From Clostridium_AD sp964467165 (lineage in GTDB: Bacteria > Bacillota > Clostridia > Clostridiales > Clostridiaceae), in NCBI GenBank assembly GCA_964467165.1, contig CAYXOL010000013.1, positions 34,264-98,263 on the forward strand: a stretch of DNA of 64,000 bases, given 5' to 3'. Below are positions 25,225 to 35,700 of the stretch, in pieces; the stretch's first letter is position 1; every line of letters starts with the position of its first letter. A program made the position numbers and the translations under genes. The notes under the pieces are model-generated. The model did not search any database and had not been told where the DNA came from. It was given only the letters and a program-made list of their open reading frames with translations.

Positions 25225-25857
25225 CTATCTACCTTCATACTCTTTAACCTTTCTATAGAATGTAGCTTTAGGCATATTGTTCAATTCCATTGCTTTAACT
25301 GCTGTTATTTCTCCATCTTTCCATTGTCTATATATAATCTTGAAGTTATCATTTATCTTAATTGTAATTGGTCTACCGTAATTATCCCATTCCCCTCTAT
25401 CCTTCATAGCTTGAATACCTTCTGTTTGTCTCTTTTTTCTTTTCATCATTTCAGCGTGGGCAAATGAAGCATACATTTCTATTAACATATTATTAATTGT
25501 TTCCATCATCATTTCAGCCATATCATTTTTCATACTACTATAATTAACCAATGTAGTAGGAAGCTCTAATATCATAATTCTTATGCCATTATCCTTAAAG
25601 TATCTTAATTCATCTAGTGTGCTTTGTTTATTTCTACCTAATCTATCAACTTCACTTATAATTATAATATCATTTTTCTTAGCTTGTTTCTTAAGTTGAA
25701 TATAATCTGGTCTATCAAAATTCTTTCCTGTAGCTTGATCGGTAAATGTATATTCTAGTTCCATGTTGTTTATAGTACAATATTCTTTAATTGCATTTAT
25801 ACCTCTATCTAAATGCTGTTCTTGTGTAGATGTTCTATGATAACCATATACTCTCAT
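25225..25857 (-). CDS. Serine recombinase (resolvase/invertase type)
   Basis: A 210-residue small serine recombinase. The catalytic Ser10 lies in YGYHRTSTQEQ. DYIQLKKQAKKND, SEVDRLGRN and the helix around YASFAHAEMMKRKKRQTEG complete the catalytic domain; a C-terminal helix-turn-helix (AMELNNMPKATFYRKVKEY) binds DNA. I start at the ATG at 25857 (MRVYGYHR); the longer frame to 25926 lacks a ribosome site. Such enzymes resolve transposons or plasmids. A relic of a second one lies at 27330. Confidence 0.92.
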   Translation of the reverse strand: MRVYGYHRTSTQEQHLDRGINAIKEYCTINNMELEYTFTDQATGKNFDRPDYIQLKKQAKKNDIIIISEVDRLGRNKQSTLDELRYFKDNGIRIMILELPTTLVNYSSMKNDMAEMMMETINNMLIEMYASFAHAEMMKRKKRQTEGIQAMKDRGEWDNYGRPITIKINDNFKIIYRQWKDGEITAVKAMELNNMPKATFYRKVKEYEGR

Positions 25858-26211
25858 ATCATTAATACCTCTCTTTAAATAATTAACTAAGTATATTGTA
25901 TCATATGTGCATCTTAATGTAATCACTTTTTAGTGATACGTATTAAATGTTATATGCATGCATTATGATACCTTAAATATGTTGATGTATGGTAGTGCTA
26001 ATAGTGTATCTAATTGTATACCTTATGATACTTCACCATATCCTTGAAAAGCTTGACAGTCAATATAGTAATACTTCAAATGATTGTTATAATTAACAGT
26101 TACTAACTTTAAATCTAATCCCATATAGTGAGCGACAAAATGTCGTGAAATATTCGTTTTATGACATTGAACAAGTTGAGTATTTAAAACTACCTTTTAT
26201 CCTTCCTATGA

Positions 26212-27327
26212 CTACTTTTTAATCATATGTGCAATAAATGGAGAAATTGGTTTCATTAACTCATCCACAAACTCATCTATCATCTCTGATGTTATAATTA
26301 CATCTTCGGGATATTTACTTAATGAATTTTTTAATGCTTGTTGCGAAAATTTATTTATTTGGCCAGAATATTGCTTTTTATCTATTATCCTTTGTACTTT
26401 ATTAAATTCATTTAATATTTCTTGTGTAGGGATTTCCAAGCACCCCTTTATTTTAGATAGTACATCTTTAGAGATATTAAAATTATTGTATTTTTTAACT
26501 TGTTCTCTTTTTAATATATCAAAATAGTATGTGCTATCAACATCTTTTCCATCATAATCATCATTTAAAAGTACAACAAATTTACAACAATTGAACAATT
26601 CTATATATGCTAATAATAACTTTTGCTTACTATTACTTTTAATTATTATTGAATGCATTACTTCATCTTCATTTTTAAAAACTATATCTGCGTTCTGGTA
26701 GTAAAAATTTACGCAATCTATATCTTTTACGCCTTTTATATATGGAATTAAATGCTCTATATACTTTCTTTCACCTTCATTAAACATATAAAAATTTATA
26801 GCTGTTTTGCAAATTGATCTAAATGTCTTATCACCTCCAATGTTAAAATTAACTGAATAGGTTTCATTTAAATAATGCTCTGTTTTAGTTGAATTAAGCA
26901 AAGTATCCTCTACATTTATTTGACCATATGTTCTTTTAAGTCCTTCCAATGCTTTTCTAGCTTCTCTCATATTTGAAGCGGAAATTGAAATTACTCCTTT
27001 ATTATTTCCATCTAAGTTCTTATCTATTTTAATCATTCTCCTAATTGGTTTCCCACCAGGTTTTAAAAGTATTTCTTCTCCTGTTTTTTTAGATTTTAAT
27101 TCTAAATTTTGTGACGCATATCTATCTCTTTTTATATTCAACATATTAGAAAAGAAATTTAATTGTTTTGCTAATTCTGCATCAATTTTTTCACCAAATT
27201 CTGAATTACACTTTTTGCATATTAGTGTTTTAGGTTTAAGATTTCCTCCTATAGCATTTATTAAAATATGTTCTTTGGTTTCATTCTTTTTATTGATTTC
27301 TTCTTCACAAACATAACATTTAGCCAC
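26212..27327 (-). CDS. HNH-type zinc-binding protein, possible nuclease
   Basis: A 371-residue protein. Residues 1-50 hold an HNH-like zinc motif: CYVCEE, then KEHILINAIGG, then CKKCNSEFG, the layout of HNH_5-type nucleases, where EHI carries the catalytic His. The remaining 320 residues are unassigned and may bind a target or partner. It is transcribed alone; neighbours are recombinase genes. A role in phage or plasmid defence is plausible, but only the nuclease-like motif is seen. Confidence 0.75.
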   Translation of the reverse strand: MAKCYVCEEEINKKNETKEHILINAIGGNLKPKTLICKKCNSEFGEKIDAELAKQLNFFSNMLNIKRDRYASQNLELKSKKTGEEILLKPGGKPIRRMIKIDKNLDGNNKGVISISASNMREARKALEGLKRTYGQINVEDTLLNSTKTEHYLNETYSVNFNIGGDKTFRSICKTAINFYMFNEGERKYIEHLIPYIKGVKDIDCVNFYYQNADIVFKNEDEVMHSIIIKSNSKQKLLLAYIELFNCCKFVVLLNDDYDGKDVDSTYYFDILKREQVKKYNNFNISKDVLSKIKGCLEIPTQEILNEFNKVQRIIDKKQYSGQINKFSQQALKNSLSKYPEDVIITSEMIDEFVDELMKPISPFIAHMIKK

Positions 27328-27329
27328 TT

Positions 27330-27415
27330 TTAGTCCTCCTCATACTTTTTTACTAATTTGTAGAATGTATTTCTTTTAAGACCCAACAGCTCCATAGCCA
27401 TGCCCCAAACCAACT
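27330..27415 (-). pseudogene. C-terminal relic of a second resolvase
   Basis: The minus strand reads MAMELLGLKRNTFYKLVKKY followed by EED and a stop. This matches the helix-turn-helix end of serine resolvases and resembles the end of the intact enzyme at 25225. The catalytic part is gone. Confidence 0.65.
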
Positions 27416-28286
27416 ATATTTTTAGCATAATTTACATTCGGTTAATAACCTTATTTTATACTTTTGACCATAAGTTTTGGCATCGTTCTACCCATTAATT
27501 TTTAATCAGTGCATTATCGGTGTCAGTACTGTTAAGTTATGACACTTTATGAGTTTTAATAAATTTTACCATATTTATTTTTGGAAATATTAAACTAATT
27601 AAATACGATTATAAAAAAACACTTACGGACTCAATAAATAACGTAGCTAGTAATTTAGATATTACTAATTCTACAGTATACGCATGCTTAAGTTTTGCTT
27701 CTAATCCAATTTTTGCTCAATAATGTTAGAGTTCATGTTTTTAAGGTTAACTTGCCCAATTGTTGCAAAATCTCTTATATTATATTCCCTTTTTAATTAT
27801 GGTTATCATTTCTCCATTCCTTACCAAACAGATCCATATTAAGTGCGTCTGCTTCATTAGCATAAGTAATCTTAATAACTATAAAGAACCTATATATATA
27901 GCTACGGCTTTCGGTCTAAGCGTGAATGTATTAGCAAGAGCAATTATGCCATAAATGAATCAAATTTATTTAGATGGATCAATACGATTTACTGTAGAGT
28001 TATAGAAAATGTAGGCAAATTTCGATAAACATCGGAAGAATATAAACAAATTATGTTAGATCGCTATGATATTCAAGAACATGGTATTTTAGAAAAAGAA
28101 GAATTTGTGTTCAATTGTTGTAATGCTACTAATGAACCATAATTTAAAAAATACACTAATTTGATTGACAGTCACGCCTTTCGCGGAGAATATGCAGTAT
28201 TTATAAGTTAATTATTGATTTTTGTTTTACGATAGTTTACATGCTATAATTATAAAGTCACAGTAATTTAATGAGAATTTTGGTTT

Positions 28287-28341
28287 TAGTAGTTATCGGC
28301 AAAATAGCTACTAAAGCTATACTTGACGGTAGCTTTTTTTA
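28287..28341 (+). promoter_or_regulatory. Possible attenuator leader before the ParA-like gene
   Basis: TAGTAG (28287-28292) can pair with CTACTA (28308-28313), while AGCTAC (28306-28311) can pair with GTAGCT (28329-28334) as part of a terminator that ends in seven T's. The two structures share bases and so exclude each other, as in attenuators or antisense-controlled plasmid leaders. No known riboswitch is recognised. Confidence 0.4.
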
Positions 28342-28456
28342 TTTATTAATAAATTTTAAGAAAGAAGATTTAATCTTCTTCTTAATTAATATGTAATTAT
28401 ATATATAAACAGGGAGTTGATATTATATTTGCACTAAATTAGATTACCAAAATACA

Positions 28457-29371
28457 TTGGTTTACAATAAAAACATTCTAAAAAAATTGACAGATAAGTT
28501 AGGAATAGAAATGGACAAAGTGTATATAGAAGATTTTAATTCTACAAAAGTAATTAGCCTTTTTAATATTAAAGGAGGAAGTGGGAAAACAAGTGTAGCA
28601 GGTTCATTAGCGTATGAATATTCAGTTCAAAATAATAAAGTATTATTAATAGATACAAATTCAAATACGAATTTGACACATAGTTTCGGATTGGACCTAA
28701 ATGAAACAAAAAACTTATATATTGCACTTACTAAAGAAGAAAGTTTAGTGGACCATATAGTTAATACAAAATACCCTTTAATCGATATAATTGTAAGCGA
28801 TGATCAAATGTTTTGTATAGAAATGTTATTTTTTCCTAAATTAAATAGAGAAAATATATTAAAATCTATATTAGAACCAGTGATACAACTAGGAACTTAT
28901 GATTTTATTATTATAGATACACCATCCAACTTAGGAGCACTTAACATGAATGTTCTTAATGTAACTGATATCTGTATTATACCAGTTACAACCGATAGCT
29001 TTGGAGTTGAAAACATAGATACAGTACTAGATTTTATAAAAGGAGTACAGAAATTTAATCAAAAATTAAAATGTGTGAAAATACTTTTTAATAAATATGA
29101 TCTTAGAGAAAAAATAATTACTTCACATTGCGAAAGATATGTAAGAAAAAACTTTTCTGATTTATTATTAAATACAGTTATTAGTATAGATACAAATATC
29201 GAAAAGGCTCAATTCGATAATGTTCCTGTTCAGGAATTTAAAACAACTAGTAGGATTGCTAAAGAATATAAAAAGTTAAGTACGGAGATAATTAAGCTAA
29301 GTAAGAATACCCGCACAACAATAGTTAGAGTTAAAAATAGTCGAAAAGTAATATATTCTATTAAATATTAA
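28457..29371 (+). CDS. ParA/MinD-family ATPase
   Basis: A 304-residue ATPase of the plasmid and chromosome partition family. The deviant Walker A motif NIKGGSGKTSVAG (about 36-48), VLLIDTNSNTN and FIIIDTPSNLG (Walker B region) are intact. The first usable codon in frame is a TTG at 28457 without a good ribosome site; an ATG at 28511 (MDKVYIEDF) is an alternative. No ParB-like gene follows, so it may be an orphan partition protein or serve an element-specific role. Confidence 0.85.
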   Translation: MVYNKNILKKLTDKLGIEMDKVYIEDFNSTKVISLFNIKGGSGKTSVAGSLAYEYSVQNNKVLLIDTNSNTNLTHSFGLDLNETKNLYIALTKEESLVDHIVNTKYPLIDIIVSDDQMFCIEMLFFPKLNRENILKSILEPVIQLGTYDFIIIDTPSNLGALNMNVLNVTDICIIPVTTDSFGVENIDTVLDFIKGVQKFNQKLKCVKILFNKYDLREKIITSHCERYVRKNFSDLLLNTVISIDTNIEKAQFDNVPVQEFKTTSRIAKEYKKLSTEIIKLSKNTRTTIVRVKNSRKVIYSIKY

Positions 29372-29430
29372 ACAACACGAGTGTATATTCTCATTTAGGA
29401 TAATTTATAGTAGTTAATACAATACAAATG

Positions 29431-29467
29431 AAAGGCATACAATATAATTTTCTGTATTGTGGCCTTT
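29431..29467 (+). terminator. Terminator after the ParA-like gene
   Basis: AAAGGC with an inner ACAATA pairs with TATTGT and GCCTTT, followed by a T run. Confidence 0.7.
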
Positions 29468-29541
29468 TTAATATCTCAAAAAATTTAGCTTGTAAAGGTT
29501 AATGTAATTTACTAAACGTTTTTATATTTATTACATAGTCT

Positions 29542-29802
29542 TTACAAACGTTGTAAACCCATCGAATAGGTAGTCTTTAATTTGTCAGTAATAATACTTA
29601 ATTCATGCAGCCGAGTCATCTCATTTACAAAATTAGCTTTAACTACTTCAGCCTTTTCGCAAAAATCATTGTAATACTTGATATTTTCATCTAAGTTAGT
29701 CCTAACAGTATGATTATTTAGCTCTTTCATCATAGATTGATACATGGTATGTTGATTAAGCTCTTGAAAAAACTGATTTTCATCATTATTATCATTTTTC
29801 AT
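29542..29802 (-). CDS. Hypothetical protein, short paralogue of the protein at 61508
   Basis: An 86-residue protein with no known domain. It aligns with the first 90 residues of the 204-residue protein at 61508-62122 (shared: ENQFFQELNQHTMYQSMMKE here, QEHFFDQSGKYTLYHTLLNE there, then NIKYYNDFCEK against NIQYYHNISEK). The copy here stops where the other continues, so it is either a truncated relic or a short form. Behind an AAGGAGAT site. The region upstream is interrupted by an insertion sequence. Confidence 0.6.
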   Translation of the reverse strand: MKNDNNDENQFFQELNQHTMYQSMMKELNNHTVRTNLDENIKYYNDFCEKAEVVKANFVNEMTRLHELSIITDKLKTTYSMGLQRL

Positions 29803-30013
29803 TGTTATCTCCTTAGCATATTTTTATAAGAAATATTGTCCTTATTCTGGATAAATTAAAATAAAACTAATTTTTAATCGTAAAATAGTACTTTAATTTC
29901 TACTATTCATCTTTATTAACATTATTATATTTTTGGACAAACTTCTTATATCCTTATATAGTAGATTTGGATAAATAATATAAAAATTTTGATAAATATT
30001 ATCCGAAAATATT

Positions 30014-31410
30014 CTATTACCTATAAATGAGCGAATTTAAATGCAAAATTTACCATATAAAATTCAAATGAGCTACCCTAGGCTATTTTTAAGGTTTCAA
30101 AAATAGTTTCAAGAGAATTCCCTATGGAAACTTGATTAAAAATCCAAGATAATTGTTCTTTTTTAGCTTGTTTCCTTGCAATTTTAAGCCCAGCACTAAA
30201 ATTTAATGCGCCATTACTTACTTCTAGTTCACAGTATACGTAAGTCATCATTAGCAACAAGAAGTATCTTTTTATGCTACGACTACTTCTAACTTGATAA
30301 TGATTTAATCCAAGATATTTTTTGGTTTCCCTAAAAAATGTTTCTATTGGCCACCTGTGTTTATAGTGATTTAATAGTTGCTCTGTAGTGAGAGATGTAT
30401 CTAGGGTTATAAATGCTCTTAAACAACCATCCTTAAAAAGAGCTTCTTTAGGCCAACAAAGAGCAATCAAAGAGTTCTTGATATCATTAAGCTTGCACCT
30501 ATATGTGTATACATAATACTCATTATTGCCAACTTTGACTAGGCTGACATCATTCTTAGTTAATGTATTAATCATACGGTTAAGCTTGATTCCAAGTCTT
30601 TCATGACCTATTGGATATATTACTCTATTTGTTCTTAATCCTCCAATATAGGCGTAGCCTGCTTCTTTAGAAACATCAAATAACTTTTTATTACTATACC
30701 AACTATCACATAAAACATAACCCTTATCTACCGGAGGTGGCAAGGATTTTATAAACTCAATTGCCATTTGGATTTTACTCATGTTTACTTTATCATAGAT
30801 CTCCATAGTGTATGGCAAAACAAGAGTATCACACAATAACATAACGGTAACTAATTGATGACCATAAACTGTTTTACCTTTTAAATGCGAGTTATGGAAT
30901 CCACATTTTTCAGTAGGTTTCTTAGCCTTTGACGAGGGCACTGTCTTCTCTGAAATAGTGTCATCAATTACAACATAAATAGGTTTACCAGTTGTTTTAG
31001 ATGTTTCCCATATTCTCATAATTACATGTTTTTTTAGGGCTCTTTCAATAAAATCCTCACTCCATGGGCTCTCAGATAAAAACTTTCCAATATTAGTCCT
31101 ATGCCTAACCGGCATGAAATCGGAAACGTCAGTTATCTTTCCACAGTAGCCTTTGGTCACCATAGAATTTATAAATAATATTAAATGGTGAATCTGAGGC
31201 GTTGTAAGATACAGAGCTATTTTTAATTCAATTAAAAATTTGTATATTGGTGATGATTTTGTTACAATTGAGCTGTTAAACATTTATGTTTTTCTCCTTT
31301 GTTATGTTTTGTGTGGTAACTTAATTATAACAGGAGATTATATAAATGTTTTTCTTTTTTTTATTAACTGGAAATTTATTGAATTGAAATCGCTCATTTA
31401 TAGCTATTAC
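30014..31410 (-). mobile_element. IS4-superfamily insertion sequence with 7-bp target duplication
   Basis: Inverted ends CTATAAATGAGCGA at 30021-30034 and its complement at 31390-31403 bound a 1383-bp element with one transposase gene. The 7-bp CTATTAC at 30014-30020 is repeated at 31404-31410, which marks a recent insertion. It lies in the upstream region of the small paralogue at 29542. Confidence 0.9.
30078..31283 (-). CDS. DDE transposase (IS4/IS701-like)
   Basis: A 401-residue transposase. The catalytic triad is seen as VVIDDTISEK (first Asp), VLCDSWYSNKKL (second Asp) and the Y-x-x-R-W-P-I-E-x-F-F-R-E-x-K block with the Glu (KHRWPIETFFRETKKYLGL). Intact, full length, and flanked by inverted ends and a target duplication, so probably still active. 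Confidence 0.92.
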   Translation of the reverse strand: MFNSSIVTKSSPIYKFLIELKIALYLTTPQIHHLILFINSMVTKGYCGKITDVSDFMPVRHRTNIGKFLSESPWSEDFIERALKKHVIMRIWETSKTTGKPIYVVIDDTISEKTVPSSKAKKPTEKCGFHNSHLKGKTVYGHQLVTVMLLCDTLVLPYTMEIYDKVNMSKIQMAIEFIKSLPPPVDKGYVLCDSWYSNKKLFDVSKEAGYAYIGGLRTNRVIYPIGHERLGIKLNRMINTLTKNDVSLVKVGNNEYYVYTYRCKLNDIKNSLIALCWPKEALFKDGCLRAFITLDTSLTTEQLLNHYKHRWPIETFFRETKKYLGLNHYQVRSSRSIKRYFLLLMMTYVYCELEVSNGALNFSAGLKIARKQAKKEQLSWIFNQVSIGNSLETIFETLKIA

Positions 31411-32414
31411 AATCAATTTGTAAATTTAAGGTTATATTTTTAGCTATAAAGTTATACTTTTTCATGGACAAAGTTGTTTACTAATTTATCCATGTTTTAC
31501 TTTTGTCACTTTTGTTATACTGTTTTTCTTAAATTGTGTGAATTTACATTGATAAAGTTATTTTTAAAGGCGAAATTCATATTACATTTTTTTACTGTTA
31601 TATTTTTGGTGTTATTGTTGTACTTTTATTAAGTCTAGTAAAATTATTTCTTTAGTTTCAAAAAAATTAGCAAAACATATTTCTAAATTACAGTAAAAAA
31701 TGATTTGTATAACTTTTGAAAATAAAAAACATATTTAGATAGAATTCTAGAAGAAACACTTATGAAGAAGTAATTTGCAAAGTATAAAGAAATTAAATTA
31801 TGCAAGCCAAAAACAAATAACAACAAAAAAAGAGCAAGAAAATTTTCCTGATCTTTTTTTGATTTAATAATTAAATTTGACTATTAAAAAGTATAAAATA
31901 CACTTAATTAGCTATACTATCAACCAGTTTTTTAGTCTTTTCTATTCATTCATATAGGATGTGGCACAAACCCTATTCTCACTAAAACCCTGTGCAAACC
32001 TCTCTATTAAAAGCTACTAGGGACATTATTAATTTATGCTTATAAGAGCAACCCACACCTATAGAAGAATAAAATCATTAACTTACTTTCTATAATCGAT
32101 GTGTCAAAAGAATTAGATTTATTCCGGTTTTGAAGGTAAATCTATTCCAGTCCCCCAACATTATTTAGTGAAAGGTTTGATTTTTAAAATTCAAAAACAA
32201 ATACTTCAAAAAAATTATTAATAATAAAAGGTGTAGTTTGCTTCGAAGTTAGCTTGTATTTTACAACAACTAGCTATAACCAAACACCTCACTTGCGTAC
32301 ATTTGTTTTGATCCTTGGTATAATATTAGCAGTTACTTCACTCTATGATATAATTTCATACTCTCTTGAAAACAGGCTTAAAATGCACCATCTAGTGTAT
32401 ATTTTTAGATAGCT

Positions 32415-32446
32415 AATAACCCTAGAAGACTTTTTCTAGGGTTATT
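32415..32446. terminator. Isolated hairpin
   Basis: A 13-bp perfect stem (32415-32427 with 32434-32446) around a 6-base loop. It may terminate a lost gene, as no intact gene ends here. Confidence 0.5.
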
Positions 32447-32603
32447 ATAATGCTCAGAAGATACCAACCAGCCAACTGGTTCGTAGTCTGCTAGATAGCA
32501 TTTTGTAACTCTTCTTATATCTCTACAACCCTTGATATATCAGCAATGTCAATATAGCACCTTTTATATCTTTTGATGTTTTTTAACGTTTTCTTGTATC
32601 TAT

Positions 32604-32632
32604 AGTCCCCAAATAGTCCCCAGCAGTCCCCA
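32604..32632. repeat. Three phased AGTCCCCA repeats
   Basis: AGTCCCCA at 32604-32611, 32615-32622 and 32625-32632, spaced 11 and 10 bases, thus on one face of the helix. The arrangement resembles arm-binding sites of integrases or iterons; no integrase or Rep gene is adjacent. Confidence 0.55.
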
Positions 32633-32769
32633 GATAAGAAAGGTTATACGTGGTAAAACTACATATTTCTATTTAGTACTATCCATTCTAATTTTATGGA
32701 TAATACAAAATTCATTTCCTGGTACTAATGACTTCGGGTTTCTCCTTATAAAGTGATTAGATTTTCTTA

Positions 32770-35700
32770 TTATAAATAATAAATCTTCTCTCTGATTTTA
32801 TTACAGAAATCAATCCAGTTTAATGGTATATCCAATTCATCATTATTTGTGTAATAGGTCTTTAAAGGTAAAGTACCATTCCCGGTTAGCCAACCAGCAT
32901 GCATTTCTAGTATTAACTTTAGAGCATTTACACTATCTTCTAATGGCAATGTTTCATAATAACAATATAAAAAATTCTCTAAATCACTATTAATGTGATT
33001 TACTCTTATTTCATCTCCACTTGTTTCATAAGCAAAGTAATCCATCACAAGTTTGCTCAATATCACCTTAATTTTTTCCTCATCTAGATATGGAAAAACA
33101 GCTTCGAACCCTCTATTTGCACCATCCCAATCCCACGAATAGGCATCCTTTCTTTGCATTAATAACTCATACATCTCAGCTACACATTCCTTAATTTCCT
33201 CAGGTTTTTCGTTTTTATATTTCTGAATTAATTCAACAACAAAATCCCATCGGAACGAACTTCTTTTAGTTATAAATTGTTCAATCACATACCTTTTTGC
33301 TTCTTCACATGTCATTTTTTTTATATCATCAGCAAGGTTTCCTACTACTTTTTTGTTGGTAACATCTGAATCAAACCAGCGGGTAGGGATAATATAACTA
33401 TGAGTCTCCTTGCCAACTCTTTCCAACCCATATTCATACTCTGATATTTCTTCTAGGTTATCTTCAATATTGTAGTAATCAAGCCTTTTTGCAGCCAATA
33501 GGATTCCCTCTTTTATATCAGTAATATATATTTTTCTAAAGTTATTATCAGTATCATACCTATCATCAGAATCATATACAAAAAATATTCTTGTGGCTAA
33601 TTCCCAAATTGTAGTTAATTCTTCAACTGAAAAAAGATTATTTTCTAATGCACTTATCACCCCATCAAATATTGTTTGCACCCATTGTTTATCCCATTTG
33701 TTGGTTAATTTCGCAAATCTCCATAGGGACTGACATCCTTCTCTTCCTGCTGAAGCTGCGACAGCCGAGTCAATTGAAACTGCAGCCCTGTTATCCCCTA
33801 ACTCAGATGCATTTTGTGAAATATTGAGTAAGTGCAAACCAAGGCTATCCCAATAACCTTTGGTCATCATATCTATTCTTTTATACCATTGAAGCGGCGT
33901 ATATAGAGAATATTCCTTACTTCCAACATATCCTATGGATTTCTGTTTTAAGATATTTTTGGCTTTTTCTGCTTTTTCTGTCCAGCCCAATTCACAAGCT
34001 TTGATTATAAATCCATCAGCAATTTCAGTCATCTCTGCTATTTCTTGATCCCACACTACTCCATCCTCAGACATCCAATAATCAAATATACCCTCCAATA
34101 CTTTAAGTTTTCCTAAACGCCTTAGGAACGTCCAGTATATATCCAAATGCCTAATGTTCTTATAATTGTGAGCTCTTTCTAATAACACAGTCTGCAATGC
34201 ATCTGAAAATTCCTGTCCAATGTTATTTGCTATATTTATATAATGATTTAATAGATATTCTTCTGCTTTATTTCCGCCAATTTCAATTCTGCCTATCAAA
34301 TTATTTTCGTTAAGTAGAAACATAACATTTCTTTGATAACTGGCTATAGATATCTTTTCACTGGCTTGTTTTTTGCTAATACATTTATTTATATAACCTA
34401 AATAAACACTTACTGAAACTAAGCAGTACGCAGCATGATATTCTCGTTCTTTTTCCTTTGATTTGCCTTGTTTAAATACATCAAAATATAACTCATTAAT
34501 CTTTTCAAAGCTGCATTCCTTATATGATAATATAAATGCTATTAGTGCGTATATTGGGAAGACATCTCTATCACTCATATCCCGTAGTTCTTTTACATAA
34601 TAGAACCCTTTAGCCCCTATATCATCAATCAGAACCTCATACTCTGCTTCCTTAAAATTCGATATAGCCCATGCTGCCAATTTAACATTAAAGGCAGTAG
34701 AAAATTCTCTTTCTTCATATTTGTTTGTCAACTTTTTTACCATATCAACATTATTGGCTTCCATTATCGCTGCTATAAATGACTCTATATCATCCTTAAA
34801 ACCAAAATTTATACCATCTACAGTTTGTATTACATCCTCATCTCGAGTGAAATTCTGACCTTCATCTAACCACCCTTTAGCAAAAAATAATCTCGCTTGC
34901 TTTTGAAATTCTGAAGGCTTTTCTGTATCAACCATTATTTCATAATTTATACCTGTATATTGGCAGAACCTTCCCCACTTTTCTAGTATATGTTCTAAGC
35001 TCTCACTTAGCCCGTTGGCTTCACCTTCTTCAAGTAACTGATGGTTTTCTATTAAAATATCAATAATTTCTTCTGGTGTTAGATTACTTAGCCACTTTTC
35101 TAATATATATCCTGCCCTTTCTGTTTTTTCGTGTTCAATCAATAATTGAACATCTGCAAACATACTCACAAATGCCTCTAGTGTTAATAATGACTTATGC
35201 ACAACCTTTCTCTCACTATTTAACACATCAGGAAGTGGTATATCCGGTTTATACACCCTATCTGCCCATTGCAATGATTGTATGAACTGATGTAGTGTTG
35301 AAACAGCACAGCTGAAATTAATTATTCTTTTATAATCATCAATATCAATAATTGATTCCAGAGTTTCCTCAAGTTGTTCTATTAACTCCTCCATAGGTCT
35401 CGCAATTTTAATTGCCTCAGTAACATATTCCTTTGTAAATACCCGTATATAATCTTTTGTCTTTTTAGCATATTTTAATAATCCAAATACTAATTCGTGC
35501 CTACTAATAGCGTCGGTACTTTTATATATATAGTAGTCCGCTATTTTACTAGCGACCTCAATAAATGTAGATAAGTTTTTCCTTAAATATTTTTCCAAAT
35601 AAATTCTAACATCATTATGGAATACCCTGAAGTCTCCATCCTCTTCAATAACTACAGGATATAGTTTTTGAAGAATTCTCTTCCATGCATTTTCATTTAT

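Larger units (their letters stand above)
27328..28456. other. Decayed stretch between the HNH gene and the ParA gene
   Basis: Besides the resolvase relic, plus-strand fragments around 27860-28140 look like eroded coding DNA (for example IATAFGLSVNVLARAI) with stops in all frames. No intact gene. The last 200 bases hold a leader with alternative hairpins before the ParA-like gene. Confidence 0.45.
31411..32769. other. Long non-coding stretch
   Basis: No supported gene in 1.36 kb. It holds a box ATAAAGTTATACTTTT (31446-31461) whose complement recurs at 61251-61266, a 13-bp hairpin at 32415-32446, and three AGTCCCCA repeats at 32604, 32615 and 32625 spaced 10-11 bases apart, like integrase arm sites. 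Confidence 0.5.

Noticed and set aside
27760..27954. 64-codon plus-strand frame
   Set aside because: No ribosome site; lies in eroded DNA with stops in neighbouring frames.
32470..32500. tRNA-Arg fragment around CTACGAACCAG
   Set aside because: The anticodon stem does not pair and no T arm follows.
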